Part shown: positions 4,948 to 12,589 of the stretch, one piece after another | How positions within the stretch are numbered: the stretch's first letter is position 1 | How the letters are laid out: every line of letters begins with the position of its first letter | Source: a virus | DNA length: 23,308 nucleotides | Direction: 5' to 3' (one strand) | IMG/VR virus record: IMGVR_UViG_3300042882_000986 | Location: 1 to 23,308 of that record | The notes under the pieces: model-generated | Databases searched by the model: none | The model's input: the letters and a program-made list of their open reading frames with translations, nothing else | Told to the model about the DNA's origin: nothing | Program-made: the position numbers and the translations under genes

Positions 4948-5333
4948 GACACTTCACTGCGACCATCTCCGATATCTCTGGTCTTGACCACGCGGTCACG
5001 TTCTGGAGTCATGGCTTCGTATTGCTCATAGGTTTCCAACACAATATTGCGGCACACCGTGGTAAACCAACGGTCCACTATATCGGAGTCGGTGTCTTTG
5101 GCATCCATCTGATAGCCTGCACGAACAAGATTAGCTACAAACTTTTCATTCCAGTCCAACTCAAAGCTACCTTGTTGGATGTTGTTGGGGTCTATCTCCA
5201 TGCTGAGTATGGCCACATAAGGCTCGCTGCGTTCGGTGGCTAATTCTTTGGCAGTTTTTTCTGATTTTTTAGGCCGTGGCTCGGCCTTGGTTTCAAGTTT
5301 TTTCTTTTTGAAAAAACGGTCAAATAGGCCCAT
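4944..5333 (-). CDS. Conserved T4-like phage hypothetical protein, 129 aa
   Basis: The N-terminus MGLFDRFFKKKKLETKAEPRPKKSEK is basic and low in complexity. The conserved body runs KELATERSEPYVAILSMEIDP, then NIQQGSFELDWNEKFVANLVRAGY and DIVDRWFTTVCRNIV. I recall this layout (MGLF, a lysine-rich stretch, then ELDWNEKF) from many T4-like cyanophages, without known function. AAGGA lies 6 nt upstream of the ATG. It follows the UDP-sugar dehydrogenase gene by 8 nt and overlaps the SGNH gene by ATGA, so it is an internal operon member. Confidence 0.82.
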   Translation of the reverse strand: MGLFDRFFKKKKLETKAEPRPKKSEKTAKELATERSEPYVAILSMEIDPNNIQQGSFELDWNEKFVANLVRAGYQMDAKDTDSDIVDRWFTTVCRNIVLETYEQYEAMTPERDRVVKTRDIGDGRSEVS

Positions 5334-5341
5334 TGGATTCC

Positions 5342-6580
5342 TTATAGTCTGGTATTACCGTAGTGTACAACAGATATACCCGGCATGTCAACAGGTAATT
5401 TGCGCCACGGATCAACTATGATACTACCAGGTTGAATTTGGCAGTATGGTTGTGTGTCAGGTGTGTTGCCGGTATACTCGTAAGTGATTTTACGATTGTG
5501 TGCCCATAAAAACACTGCTGGTTGATCAAAATCATTGACCACATCGGTTGTATCATCAGCCAAGGGATCCACATAATAACAACGATGACCGGCTTCGGCT
5601 ACATAGAATCCGATCAAGGTGCTGTAACTACCTATGCAGTATTCAACGTCGGGCTTGTAGGCCTTGCCGTGGATCACAATGGGTAACTTGTTTTTCTTGG
5701 CTTGCTCGACCAAGAACAAGGCCAAGTTCTTTGCTTGGATTTCGCGAGCATGCATGACTGTGTCAAACAGGTCGTAACCAATGTTGTATTCTTCAGCCAA
5801 CCAACGTAGTGCAATATTATCACGGGGGTGACAAGCACCGGCATCACCCATGCCGGCAGTCATATATTTAGGACCCATGATGCGCATGGTTGATCGTGCC
5901 AGAGCATTTGTGACCACATCGACATTGATGTGACCAATCCGCATGGCAAAGTCTTGAATCATGTTGACAAGCCCAACCTTGGCGCTAATAAATGTGTTAT
6001 AGAAAATCTTGATGGCTTCGCACTCATCCCATGTGCCAACTTCGTAGCGTGGATTATTCTGCATGATTGTTTCATACAAGTCTCGCAGTTCACCAGCAAC
6101 TCCGGTTAGATTGCCATCTTCGGTACCTAACATGATCATTTCTGGATTGACCATGTCCCATTTCACTGAGCCCATGGCGATCAAGTAAGGATTGTAAACA
6201 AACTGATGTCGAGGATCGAGCAAAGGCACAAACTTTTTGCGAGTTGTTCCTGGCAACACAGTGCTGATTAATACTACTTTTTTAGGTGCCGTAGCAAATT
6301 GATTAATCTTATTGATGGCATCAATCACAGCATCGTGTCCAAAATCTCTGGGAGTCATGTGGCTTGATGGAACACTGCCATCGTAGCCCTCGGCATGCGG
6401 AGTGGGCACAGCAATAAAGATCCACTCGCTTTCTGCGACTAATTCTTTGATATCACATACTTTTACACTATTGCTGGTTCGTGGGTAAATGTCGTAACCG
6501 CGTACCTCGTGTTTTTCTGCAAAAACTTCGGCACAGTCTAGGCCTAATTTTCCAATTCCTACAAATCCAATTTTTGCCAT
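5342..6580 (-). CDS. UDP-glucose/GDP-mannose dehydrogenase family protein, 412 aa
   Basis: Family enzymes oxidise a nucleotide-sugar C6 alcohol to the uronic acid in two NAD+-dependent steps. The N-terminal Rossmann motif is GFVGIGKLG (5-13). IAVPTPHAEG (57-65) and STVLPGTTRKK fit the NAD domain. ECEAIKIFYNTFISAK (187-201) carries the Lys/Asn pair of the active site, and GMGDAGACHPRDN supplies the catalytic Cys at about residue 250. GKAYKPDVEYCIGS in the C-terminal domain fits the usual GxxYKxxxxDxR(E)S region with changes. The length is normal. An AAAGGA Shine-Dalgarno precedes the ATG. The exact sugar (UDP-Glc, UDP-ManNAc or GDP-Man) cannot be told from sequence alone. It would feed acidic sugars into surface glycans. 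Confidence 0.9.
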   Translation of the reverse strand: MAKIGFVGIGKLGLDCAEVFAEKHEVRGYDIYPRTSNSVKVCDIKELVAESEWIFIAVPTPHAEGYDGSVPSSHMTPRDFGHDAVIDAINKINQFATAPKKVVLISTVLPGTTRKKFVPLLDPRHQFVYNPYLIAMGSVKWDMVNPEMIMLGTEDGNLTGVAGELRDLYETIMQNNPRYEVGTWDECEAIKIFYNTFISAKVGLVNMIQDFAMRIGHINVDVVTNALARSTMRIMGPKYMTAGMGDAGACHPRDNIALRWLAEEYNIGYDLFDTVMHAREIQAKNLALFLVEQAKKNKLPIVIHGKAYKPDVEYCIGSYSTLIGFYVAEAGHRCYYVDPLADDTTDVVNDFDQPAVFLWAHNRKITYEYTGNTPDTQPYCQIQPGSIIVDPWRKLPVDMPGISVVHYGNTRL

Positions 6581-6630
6581 GTTTTCCTTTAATCAGTATG
6601 TCACTAATTTATCTGGAGAATCGGCAGAGA

Positions 6631-7386
6631 CTAAGATTTTTTGAACACCGGAATTGGTTGCATTTTGTGTAAGCTACGAGCACGCAGAGCTTGATACTTT
6701 TGCAAGCGTTCTAGTTCCAGACCATTTTTGACTAGTTTACTACCTTCGTCTTGGGCCATGGCCAACTCAAGTTCAGCATAGGTCAGTCCACCCAATTGGT
6801 CTTGATCAGTGCGTCCATCATCCCATAGTCCATCTGTGGGCGCCGCATTGATGATATCTTGCAGGATACCTAACTCACGACCCAAATCCCAAACTTCGGT
6901 TTTTAGCAGATCACCAATGGGACTTATATCTACGCCACCGTCGCCGTACTTGGTATAAAATCCCACACCAAAGTCTTCCACTCGGTTACCAGTGCCCACC
7001 ACAATACCTTGAACGCTTTGAGCAATTTGATACAAGGTAACCATGCGCAGTCGACTACGACTGTTGGCCATGCCCAACAAATTAGGATAGGTGTTAAGCC
7101 GCTGTTCAAACTCATCAAAGGTTGAAGTCAAATCAATGATCTCATGCCGCACATTATCAAAGTTTTGCCCTAACCAGAGCCCTTGACGCATGCTGAGATC
7201 GTGTAGATCTGGGCGTTGACGGATAGGCATGGTCACTGCTACTGTGTTCAATCCAGTTCGGGCGCACAGTGCGCTGACCACAGCACTGTCAATACCGCCA
7301 CTAATGCCCACGACCAGTGACTGTATGCCAGCATTGTTGGCATAGTTCTTGATCCATTCTGTGATTTGATTTGCAAGTTGTTTCAT
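6631..7386 (-). CDS. nadE: Ammonia-dependent NAD synthetase, 251 aa
   Basis: It amidates nicotinate adenine dinucleotide to NAD+ using ATP. SGGIDS (29-34) is the ATP-pyrophosphatase P-loop. GTGNRVEDFGVGFYTKYGDGGVDISPIGDLLKTEVWDLG is the family signature for NaAD and ATP binding (given here as key residues within about 130-170). No glutaminase domain is present, so it uses free ammonia, like the short bacterial form. SGGIDS could suggest QueC, but the GNRVED...YGDGGVDI block and the lack of a C-terminal zinc cysteine set rule that out. AAGGAA lies ahead of the ATG, overlapping the previous stop. A phage copy would restore NAD+, for instance against NAD-depleting defence; this role is inferred. 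Confidence 0.95.
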   Translation of the reverse strand: MKQLANQITEWIKNYANNAGIQSLVVGISGGIDSAVVSALCARTGLNTVAVTMPIRQRPDLHDLSMRQGLWLGQNFDNVRHEIIDLTSTFDEFEQRLNTYPNLLGMANSRSRLRMVTLYQIAQSVQGIVVGTGNRVEDFGVGFYTKYGDGGVDISPIGDLLKTEVWDLGRELGILQDIINAAPTDGLWDDGRTDQDQLGGLTYAELELAMAQDEGSKLVKNGLELERLQKYQALRARSLHKMQPIPVFKKS

Positions 7387-7390
7387 AATT

Positions 7391-7624
7391 TTATTCCTTT
7401 AGTTGCCACATTAAATGTTCCTGGCGATCATGCCATTTGTATTCAATCACGGGTGTTCCTGGGCCGGTCCAGGTAGCAATACCACGATAGGCCATGGTTC
7501 CGGGCCATAGTCTACGTCCGGTGATCTCACAGGTCTGGGGCCATACCACCCTGCATAGTTTCCATTCAGCTCGAATGTAAAAACTGCCATTGGGGCGATC
7601 GATGCGTTCTGGAATTGGACTCAT
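7391..7624 (-). CDS. Small conserved-type hypothetical protein, 77 aa
   Basis: The start MSPIPERIDRPNG at 7624 overlaps the queE stop by ATGA; a longer frame from 7645 is less likely. Sequence features are RAEWKLCRVVWPQTCEITGRR and TWTGPGTPVIEYKWHD; it is rich in Trp and has two cysteines about ten residues apart. There is no signal peptide or membrane helix. It lies between queE and nadE in one operon. I do not recognise the family; the compact Trp-rich pattern suggests a small beta protein. Confidence 0.7.
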   Translation of the reverse strand: MSPIPERIDRPNGSFYIRAEWKLCRVVWPQTCEITGRRLWPGTMAYRGIATWTGPGTPVIEYKWHDRQEHLMWQLKE

Positions 7625-8496
7625 TTGCCCCAGCCGTTGCCCCACAAGTCCACGTGCAATCTAGGACTGTAGTTCCAGCCCTGGGCACAGCAAATGTCTG
7701 CTATGCGCTTTTTATTTTTATCATAGGGTTCGACTACACCGCCCTGTGGCATCAAGTAGATCACACCAGTAAATCCTGCACGGCGATAGGCATCTGTGGC
7801 ACGTATGGCTTCCGCAATGTGCTCATCGGTTTCAACCACAAACTTCAAGTAAGTATGTCCGATGTCAGCATAGCTCATCACAACGTCTGGACAGATGGCG
7901 TCTTCCCAAGACTCGCCACTTGCACTAAGTTTGGCACTGACACTAAAAGTCAGTGCTCCTGGTCCTCGTTTGCCCAGGCGTGGATTTAGTGTCCAGTCCA
8001 ACAAGAAGTGACGAAAATCATCATGTAGTTCTTGAGTACCATTGGTCTCAAATGTGATATTCTTCAAGTCACGCATGCGATCATGGCCGAGCAGTTCTGC
8101 ATAGGCACGTTGCCAGCCCAGCAAAGGTTCTCCACCTGTGATCACAAGATGCACGTCGTTGCCATTGTTCTGTTGCCACATGTTGTTGGGGGTCAAGGCC
8201 AACATGCGTTCTACCAACTCTTCTGTGGTCTGCGTGGGGCTCAAGTGTTTGAATGCTGGATGCCAACTGGCATACGAATCACAACCGGTTTCCACCAAGG
8301 GCAGTTCTTCAAACCGGTTGTATAAATGCACCACTTCGGCCACATCGTCGGCACCTGTTGACTTTTCACCGGGCTTGCAACCAAACCCGCTACAAGTAAA
8401 GTTACAACCATAGGTTCGCAAGAACACACTGGGTACACCCACAAAGCGTCCTTCGCCCTGTAGACTATAAAATATTTCGCTGACTTTTATTTTCAT
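7621..8496 (-). CDS. queE: QueE-like radical SAM 7-carboxy-7-deazaguanine synthase, 291 aa
   Basis: QueE converts 6-carboxy-tetrahydropterin to 7-carboxy-7-deazaguanine, the step after QueD. The N-terminus SEIFYSLQGEGRFVGVPSVFLR is the QueE signature. The cluster cysteines are C31, C35 and C40 (CX3CX4C), not the usual CX3CX2C. ITGGEPLLGW is the SAM-binding GGE motif, and FETNGTQ follows. The insert with TGCDSYASWHPAFKHLS is typical of the longer phage-type enzymes as I recall them; E. coli QueE has 223 residues. The C-terminal LMPQGG also fits the family. The start overlaps the upstream small gene by ATGA. The product may go to DNA modification or to preQ0. Confidence 0.9.
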   Translation of the reverse strand: MKIKVSEIFYSLQGEGRFVGVPSVFLRTYGCNFTCSGFGCKPGEKSTGADDVAEVVHLYNRFEELPLVETGCDSYASWHPAFKHLSPTQTTEELVERMLALTPNNMWQQNNGNDVHLVITGGEPLLGWQRAYAELLGHDRMRDLKNITFETNGTQELHDDFRHFLLDWTLNPRLGKRGPGALTFSVSAKLSASGESWEDAICPDVVMSYADIGHTYLKFVVETDEHIAEAIRATDAYRRAGFTGVIYLMPQGGVVEPYDKNKKRIADICCAQGWNYSPRLHVDLWGNGWGK

Positions 8497-8687
8497 TCTT
8501 TAACCTTTACCGGAACACCCTTGTATGAATAATGTATAACTTTATCTTTTACCGTTCTATCAAAATTGCTGTAATTGGCGTTAAGCTCTTCATCTGACAA
8601 CTCAAAATAATCAATGGGTTTTTTGGTGTCACGAATAGCGTCTGCCATTTGTTCTAACAACGTAGGTTTTCTATAATGTATCTTCAT
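8493..8687 (-). CDS. Small hypothetical protein, 64 aa
   Basis: The start MKIHYRKPTLLEQMADAIR at 8687 overlaps the phosphoribosyltransferase stop by ATGA, and is preferred over a longer frame from 8723 that runs inside that gene. The protein is charged, with a helical N-terminal half and a VIHYSYKGVPVKVKE C-terminal strand pair. There is no signal peptide or membrane helix. It sits between a phosphoribosyltransferase and queE and is probably co-translated with both. The family is not recognised. Confidence 0.72.
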   Translation of the reverse strand: MKIHYRKPTLLEQMADAIRDTKKPIDYFELSDEELNANYSNFDRTVKDKVIHYSYKGVPVKVKE

Positions 8688-9193
8688 TTCCACCAATCTT
8701 CCCAAGGAAAAACAATCCAACAATCTTCTTCAGCTTTATTTAGATCAACTGCACTGTAGCTCACAGGAATTTCATTCTTGCTTGACTCATTGTCGACCAG
8801 CACAGCCACACGCACATTGTGACCCCAGACTTCATTCCAGCGTGGATTGTCAGGAAAACAGCCGCTAGGCCAATCCTCATGTATATAATTTAATGTGGCG
8901 CCAGTGTCATTGATGTCATCTACGATCAAGATATTTTTAGGCTGTTCCATGTCATGCCCATATGCATCCTCGGCCATCCACAAGTTGCTTTCGCATTCGT
9001 TGCCGTCACGCAAACTAACTTTGAGGGTTTCCATCCTGCAACCAAGATATTGGCTGATCAAGTTGGCTGGAACCAGGCCGCCACGTGTGAGTCCGACCAC
9101 ATAGTCTGGCTGCCAGGCGTCTAAATGGATCTGTCGTAGAATTTCTTGTGTCTGGCTTTCTACGTCTTGCCAAGTATGATAGATTTTTTTCAT
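8684..9193 (-). CDS. Type I phosphoribosyltransferase, 169 aa (xanthine/hypoxanthine-guanine type likely)
   Basis: ILIVDDINDTGAT (88-100) is the PRPP-binding loop with the paired acidic residues of type I phosphoribosyltransferases. YVVGLTRGGLVPANLISQYLG (31-51) is the N-terminal strand and PPi loop region. The length is close to that of E. coli Gpt. It would transfer a purine or related base to PRPP. Its place in front of queE raises the possibility of a role with deazaguanine bases, but this is inference. The -10 box of its promoter ends only 5 nt before the ATG, so translation may start at the very 5' end of the mRNA. Confidence 0.88.
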   Translation of the reverse strand: MKKIYHTWQDVESQTQEILRQIHLDAWQPDYVVGLTRGGLVPANLISQYLGCRMETLKVSLRDGNECESNLWMAEDAYGHDMEQPKNILIVDDINDTGATLNYIHEDWPSGCFPDNPRWNEVWGHNVRVAVLVDNESSKNEIPVSYSAVDLNKAEEDCWIVFPWEDWWK

Positions 9194-9198
9194 ACTTT

Positions 9199-9228
9199 AT
9201 TATACAATAATCCGACCCTGGTTGTCAA
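9199..9228 (-). promoter_or_regulatory. Sigma70 promoter abutting the phosphoribosyltransferase ATG
   Basis: TTGACA (9223-9228), 18 bp and TATAAT (9199-9204), followed by only five bases before the ATG at 9193. Both boxes are exact. The predicted start falls at the start codon. The promoter begins a transcription unit that runs through queE and nadE, and perhaps further to 3.6 kb. Confidence 0.87.
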
Positions 9229-10167
9229 TTAACGTGTGAGCCATTCAGGATTTGCCTGATACCATTCTACCGTTTCGGTCAACCGTTGTTCATGGGTTTT
9301 GGGTGCTTGCCACCCTAGTTCATATAATTTTTCTGGATCAACACTGAAACACAAGTCATGTCCAGGGCGATCAACTGGAATCAACTGATATCGTAATTCA
9401 CGATCCAGAATCTGGGCAATGTGTTGCGCAAATTCAAGATTATTGATAAACTTGTTGCCTGCACTATTCCATTTTTCACAACGGGTCAATTGTGTTTCCA
9501 GTATAAATCTAGTATGGCTGGCCACATCGCCGGCATAGAACCAACGACGTCCACCAATCAATTCGCTGGGGCCTACATGTATATCCAAAGTTTCGTTGTT
9601 GAGTAATTTGCGTATGATAATCACCGGCAAGCGATTGCTTTGACAACGTGGACCAAAAGTGTTGTTGATGTGTATGATGCTGGCAGGAACATTAAACGAA
9701 TTGGCATAGGCCAGGCACAGTTCTTCACCCGCGGCTTTGCCGGCCGCATAAGGGCTATTGCTGTTGTAGGCATCGTTGGGCTGACTATCCTGTCCAATAG
9801 ATATAGGGCCAAACACTTCGGCACTGCTATAATATACAAATCTTTCAACTCCAGTATGACGGGCATGTTCCAACAGGTTCAATGTGCCCAGCACGTTGTC
9901 CATGATAGATGCTGTGGGATCACTCAAGCTGTCGGCTGAACTGGGGTTGGCACCAGCATGTAATATAATGTCTGTTGCTGGCAAGTGTCTACAAGAATTT
10001 TTGATGTCGTGCTCAATCACAGTGACACGATCCCGCAAGTGATTGATCCGTTCCATATTGACCGAACCTGGTCTAACCACGCAGATAACACGATGGTCTT
10101 CTGCAAATTCTTCTACTAGGTAATGGCCAATAAATCCATTGGCTCCGGTAATCAATGCTGTTTTCAT
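9229..10167 (-). CDS. NAD-dependent epimerase/dehydratase (extended SDR), 312 aa
   Basis: The start MKTALITGANGFIG at 10167 overlaps the previous stop by ATGA; a longer frame from 10188 lies inside that gene. TGANGFIG is the NAD(P) motif, YYSSAEVFG carries the catalytic Ser/Thr region, and SPYAAGK gives the YxxxK pair. NTFGPR and the C-terminal DPEKLYELGWQAPKTHEQRLTETVEWY are typical of nucleotide-sugar 4-epimerases and 4-reductases. As the last gene of the sugar operon it may epimerise or reduce the product made by the dehydratase and ThDP enzymes. The exact reaction is not decided by sequence. Confidence 0.88.
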   Translation of the reverse strand: MKTALITGANGFIGHYLVEEFAEDHRVICVVRPGSVNMERINHLRDRVTVIEHDIKNSCRHLPATDIILHAGANPSSADSLSDPTASIMDNVLGTLNLLEHARHTGVERFVYYSSAEVFGPISIGQDSQPNDAYNSNSPYAAGKAAGEELCLAYANSFNVPASIIHINNTFGPRCQSNRLPVIIIRKLLNNETLDIHVGPSELIGGRRWFYAGDVASHTRFILETQLTRCEKWNSAGNKFINNLEFAQHIAQILDRELRYQLIPVDRPGHDLCFSVDPEKLYELGWQAPKTHEQRLTETVEWYQANPEWLTR

Positions 10168-10838
10168 GGTTGGTATTTGTAAATGCAATCGGTCATGTTG
10201 GTCATGATTTGGCGGTAGCCGAGATCACTCAACAATTTCTCAAATTGTTCTGAACTCACGCCATATCTTTTGGCCCAGGGTTCACACCATTCTAACATCA
10301 GCAAAGGATGATATCGTTCAATGGTACGTCGGGCTCCCAACAAGGCAAAATATTCGTAACCTTCAATGTCTAACTGTATGAGATCACAGGCCGGCAGATC
10401 CATGTCATCAATGATCACTGTGTGTATGTTACCTGTACCGCTTACGTGAATAGCGCCCGAATCATGGCCTTTGCTTATGTTTACAAATTTTCTTTCATTG
10501 CCCACACAGGCCTGTGTTTTTATCACATTGTTACCGCAGTTCAAAGTCAAACACAAAAAATTTGTTGGATCGGGTTCAAATGTATACACAGTGTCAAATC
10601 GTTGACTGAACTGCCTCACATACTGTCCACAGTTGCCACCGGCTTGTATCATGACCGCGGTGCCAGTGACATGCGTCATTAATTCATCAAAAAATTCTGG
10701 GGTTATGCGATACTGATGCATGTAATTCCACATGCCCTGATCGTATTGCGGCCACCACAGATTTTTTAATTCTGGGTACTGTGAACTGTCTCTTAGTTCA
10801 ACAAAATTTTCTAAGCCTGGAATTTTTTGGTTTGTCAT
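10164..10838 (-). CDS. FkbM-family methyltransferase, 224 aa
   Basis: VMIQAGGNCGQYVRQFS is the SAM-binding glycine loop, YTFEPDPTNF has the acidic residue binding the SAM ribose, and LIQLDIEGYEYFALLGA is the FkbM-type signature. Family members O-methylate sugars or small molecules. In this operon it probably methylates a sugar of the surface glycan. The C-terminus LSDLGYRQI is the usual end of the fold. It begins 6 nt after the ThDP C-subunit gene and is followed by the SDR with an ATGA overlap. Confidence 0.88.
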   Translation of the reverse strand: MTNQKIPGLENFVELRDSSQYPELKNLWWPQYDQGMWNYMHQYRITPEFFDELMTHVTGTAVMIQAGGNCGQYVRQFSQRFDTVYTFEPDPTNFLCLTLNCGNNVIKTQACVGNERKFVNISKGHDSGAIHVSGTGNIHTVIIDDMDLPACDLIQLDIEGYEYFALLGARRTIERYHPLLMLEWCEPWAKRYGVSSEQFEKLLSDLGYRQIMTNMTDCIYKYQP

Positions 10839-10844
10839 GGTGTT

Positions 10845-11585
10845 TTAAATTTTAACAATCATTTCGCGAGCAAGTTCTTCGTCACTAAGGAATGGTGTCA
10901 TATCGTGCAGGCCTGCTTGACGGCCATTCTTTAATGCCTGTGCCGGAAGGATTTCTTGATCGGTGTGGCAACGGCAATCAATGATGCAAGGACCTGCTCT
11001 GGCAAGGATTTCTGGAAACCGGTCTAGGTCAGCCGCTGATCGCATGTCAGTATAACTCATGCCAAAAGCAACCGCGATGTTCTTAAAGTCAGGAAACCAC
11101 AGGCCAGTTTCAGAGCTGGTACCATGTACACGACCATTGAAATATTTTGTTTGTGTATTTTTGATGCTCAAGTAACCTGCATTGTTGAGTATGACAAATT
11201 TGATATTGAGTCCATGTTGCTTGACTGTGGCAAGTTCTTGGATATTGCTCATAAAACTACCATCACCTATGATGCTGATGATGGGCTGATTGCTGGCCAT
11301 GCTGGCACCAATGGCAGCAGGAAGTGCCCAGCCCATGTCTGCCTGTGCTGGACTAAAAATAAAACGTTGACCTGGCTTGGCATTCAGCGCAACAGGACCT
11401 GCATAACTGATACTACCAGCATCACCCATGAGAATATCTTCGGGAAGACTGTGCTTGTTGATCGCATCAAGTACGGCATAGATATTCAACGAGTGATCAT
11501 TTTTGTTGGCACGGTATTCATCTTGCATCACAGGCCAAATGGCTTTCCAGTGATTGCATTTGTCTATCCAGTCTTGTCTGTTCAT
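10845..11585 (-). CDS. ThDP-dependent enzyme, C-terminal (ThDP-binding) subunit, 246 aa
   Basis: GDGSFMSNIQELATVKQHG ending in LNN is the GDG-(26)-NN diphosphate/Mg2+ motif of ThDP enzymes. GDAGSISYAGPVAL and MGWALPAAIGAS match the acetolactate-synthase-like fold, and about 35 N-terminal residues form a linker (WIDKCNHWKAIWP). It has only the third of the three usual domains; the other two are on the gene upstream, overlapping by ATGA. The two ORFs together have 581 residues, the normal length of a single-chain ALS-like enzyme of LPS clusters. Near an RfbH-like dehydratase, a YerE-like role (adding a two-carbon unit from pyruvate to a 4-keto sugar) is the best guess. Confidence 0.85.
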   Translation of the reverse strand: MNRQDWIDKCNHWKAIWPVMQDEYRANKNDHSLNIYAVLDAINKHSLPEDILMGDAGSISYAGPVALNAKPGQRFIFSPAQADMGWALPAAIGASMASNQPIISIIGDGSFMSNIQELATVKQHGLNIKFVILNNAGYLSIKNTQTKYFNGRVHGTSSETGLWFPDFKNIAVAFGMSYTDMRSAADLDRFPEILARAGPCIIDCRCHTDQEILPAQALKNGRQAGLHDMTPFLSDEELAREMIVKI

Positions 11586-12589
11586 ACCATGCTCCTGAAA
11601 AATTGTTGCAAATCAACACTGAGTTTTTCATCAATCTTAACGATATCTTTTTTCAATTCGTCAACATCTAAGTCTACAATAATTTTATAACTTGCAGGAC
11701 TAAACTGTGCAGGATCGTATCCAATCACACTTGATCCAAGACTGCTACCCAATACAAGCAACAAGTCTGCGTTCTGCATGGCAAAGTTACCTGCACGGCT
11801 GCCTTTGATACCCACAGCACCAATACTCAATCTATGATCGTCGGCTGTGTAATCTCTTGCTCCGTAGGTACTGACATAAGGAATCTGATAATGTTCGATA
11901 AACTTGACAAAATCTTCAACAGTGTTGCTTTGACGTATACCGTAGCCTGCCAACACAACCGGGCGCTTGGCATCGGCAATGGCTTGTTTGACTCTAGCAA
12001 AGTCGGTCATTGAATCTGACAGACCAGCGGCGGTGTACTGGGCATAGTTCTCGGGCATCGGTGCTGTTTGAATGTCTCCAGGGATATCAATCCATACAGG
12101 ACCAGGACGGCCGGTTGTGGCCAGGTGTATTGCATATTGTATGTTATATGCTACGTCTTGTACATTGTCAACGAAACAACTTAATTTGGTCATGGTCTTG
12201 TAAGTGTCAACAACATGGTGCTCTTGGATGCCGTACTTACGAATGTTGATGTTGTTTTTTTTGTTAATGTGTCCGCTACAGGTCGCTAATCTGACATTGC
12301 CTGACAGGAACAACACAGGCACGCTGTCTTGCCAGGCATTTAACACTGATGTGGCACAGTTAGTTCCGGCACAGCCTGTTGTAGGGTTAACCACAGCAAG
12401 TTTGCCAGTAAATTTGCTTTCGGCTGTGGCTGCATGTCCTGCACCTTGCTCGTGATGATAGCAGATATAGGGCATGCCTTGTTTGATAAATCCATCATTG
12501 AGTCCGCTGGCGCCGCCGCCCATCAATCCGTGTACTCGTTTGACACCGATAGATTTTAAGTAATCAGCGATCCAATCACATACTCTCAT
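11582..12589 (-). CDS. ThDP-dependent enzyme, N-terminal (pyrimidine plus central domain) subunit, 335 aa
   Basis: Residues 1-170 form the pyrimidine-binding domain: GLMGGGASGLNDGF, then YHHEQGAGHAATAESKFTGK with the catalytic Glu, and NPTTGCAGTNCATSVLNAW. The central domain follows (RPVVLAGYGIRQSN, LLLVLGSSLGSSV, IIVDLDVDELKKD). The ORF stops just where the linker to the ThDP-binding domain would start. The next ORF supplies that domain and overlaps by ATGA, so this is a clean subunit split and not decay. Family relatives are acetolactate synthase and the yersiniose enzyme YerE. The true substrate is not proven. Confidence 0.85.
   Translation of the reverse strand: MRVCDWIADYLKSIGVKRVHGLMGGGASGLNDGFIKQGMPYICYHHEQGAGHAATAESKFTGKLAVVNPTTGCAGTNCATSVLNAWQDSVPVLFLSGNVRLATCSGHINKKNNINIRKYGIQEHHVVDTYKTMTKLSCFVDNVQDVAYNIQYAIHLATTGRPGPVWIDIPGDIQTAPMPENYAQYTAAGLSDSMTDFARVKQAIADAKRPVVLAGYGIRQSNTVEDFVKFIEHYQIPYVSTYGARDYTADDHRLSIGAVGIKGSRAGNFAMQNADLLLVLGSSLGSSVIGYDPAQFSPASYKIIVDLDVDELKKDIVKIDEKLSVDLQQFFRSMV

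Noticed and set aside
6631-7386. QueC (7-cyano-7-deazaguanine synthase) because of SGGIDS near queE
   Set aside because: The GNRVED and YGDGGVDI blocks are those of NAD synthetase and the C-terminal zinc cysteines of QueC are missing.
10845-12589. Frameshift or sequencing error splitting one ThDP enzyme gene
   Set aside because: The break lies at a domain linker with an ATGA overlap, as at most other gene junctions here, and both parts keep complete motifs.
10845-12589. Phosphonopyruvate decarboxylase (naturally split in some species) as part of phosphonate synthesis
   Set aside because: There is no PEP mutase gene, and the N-subunit is too long because it contains the ALS-type central domain.
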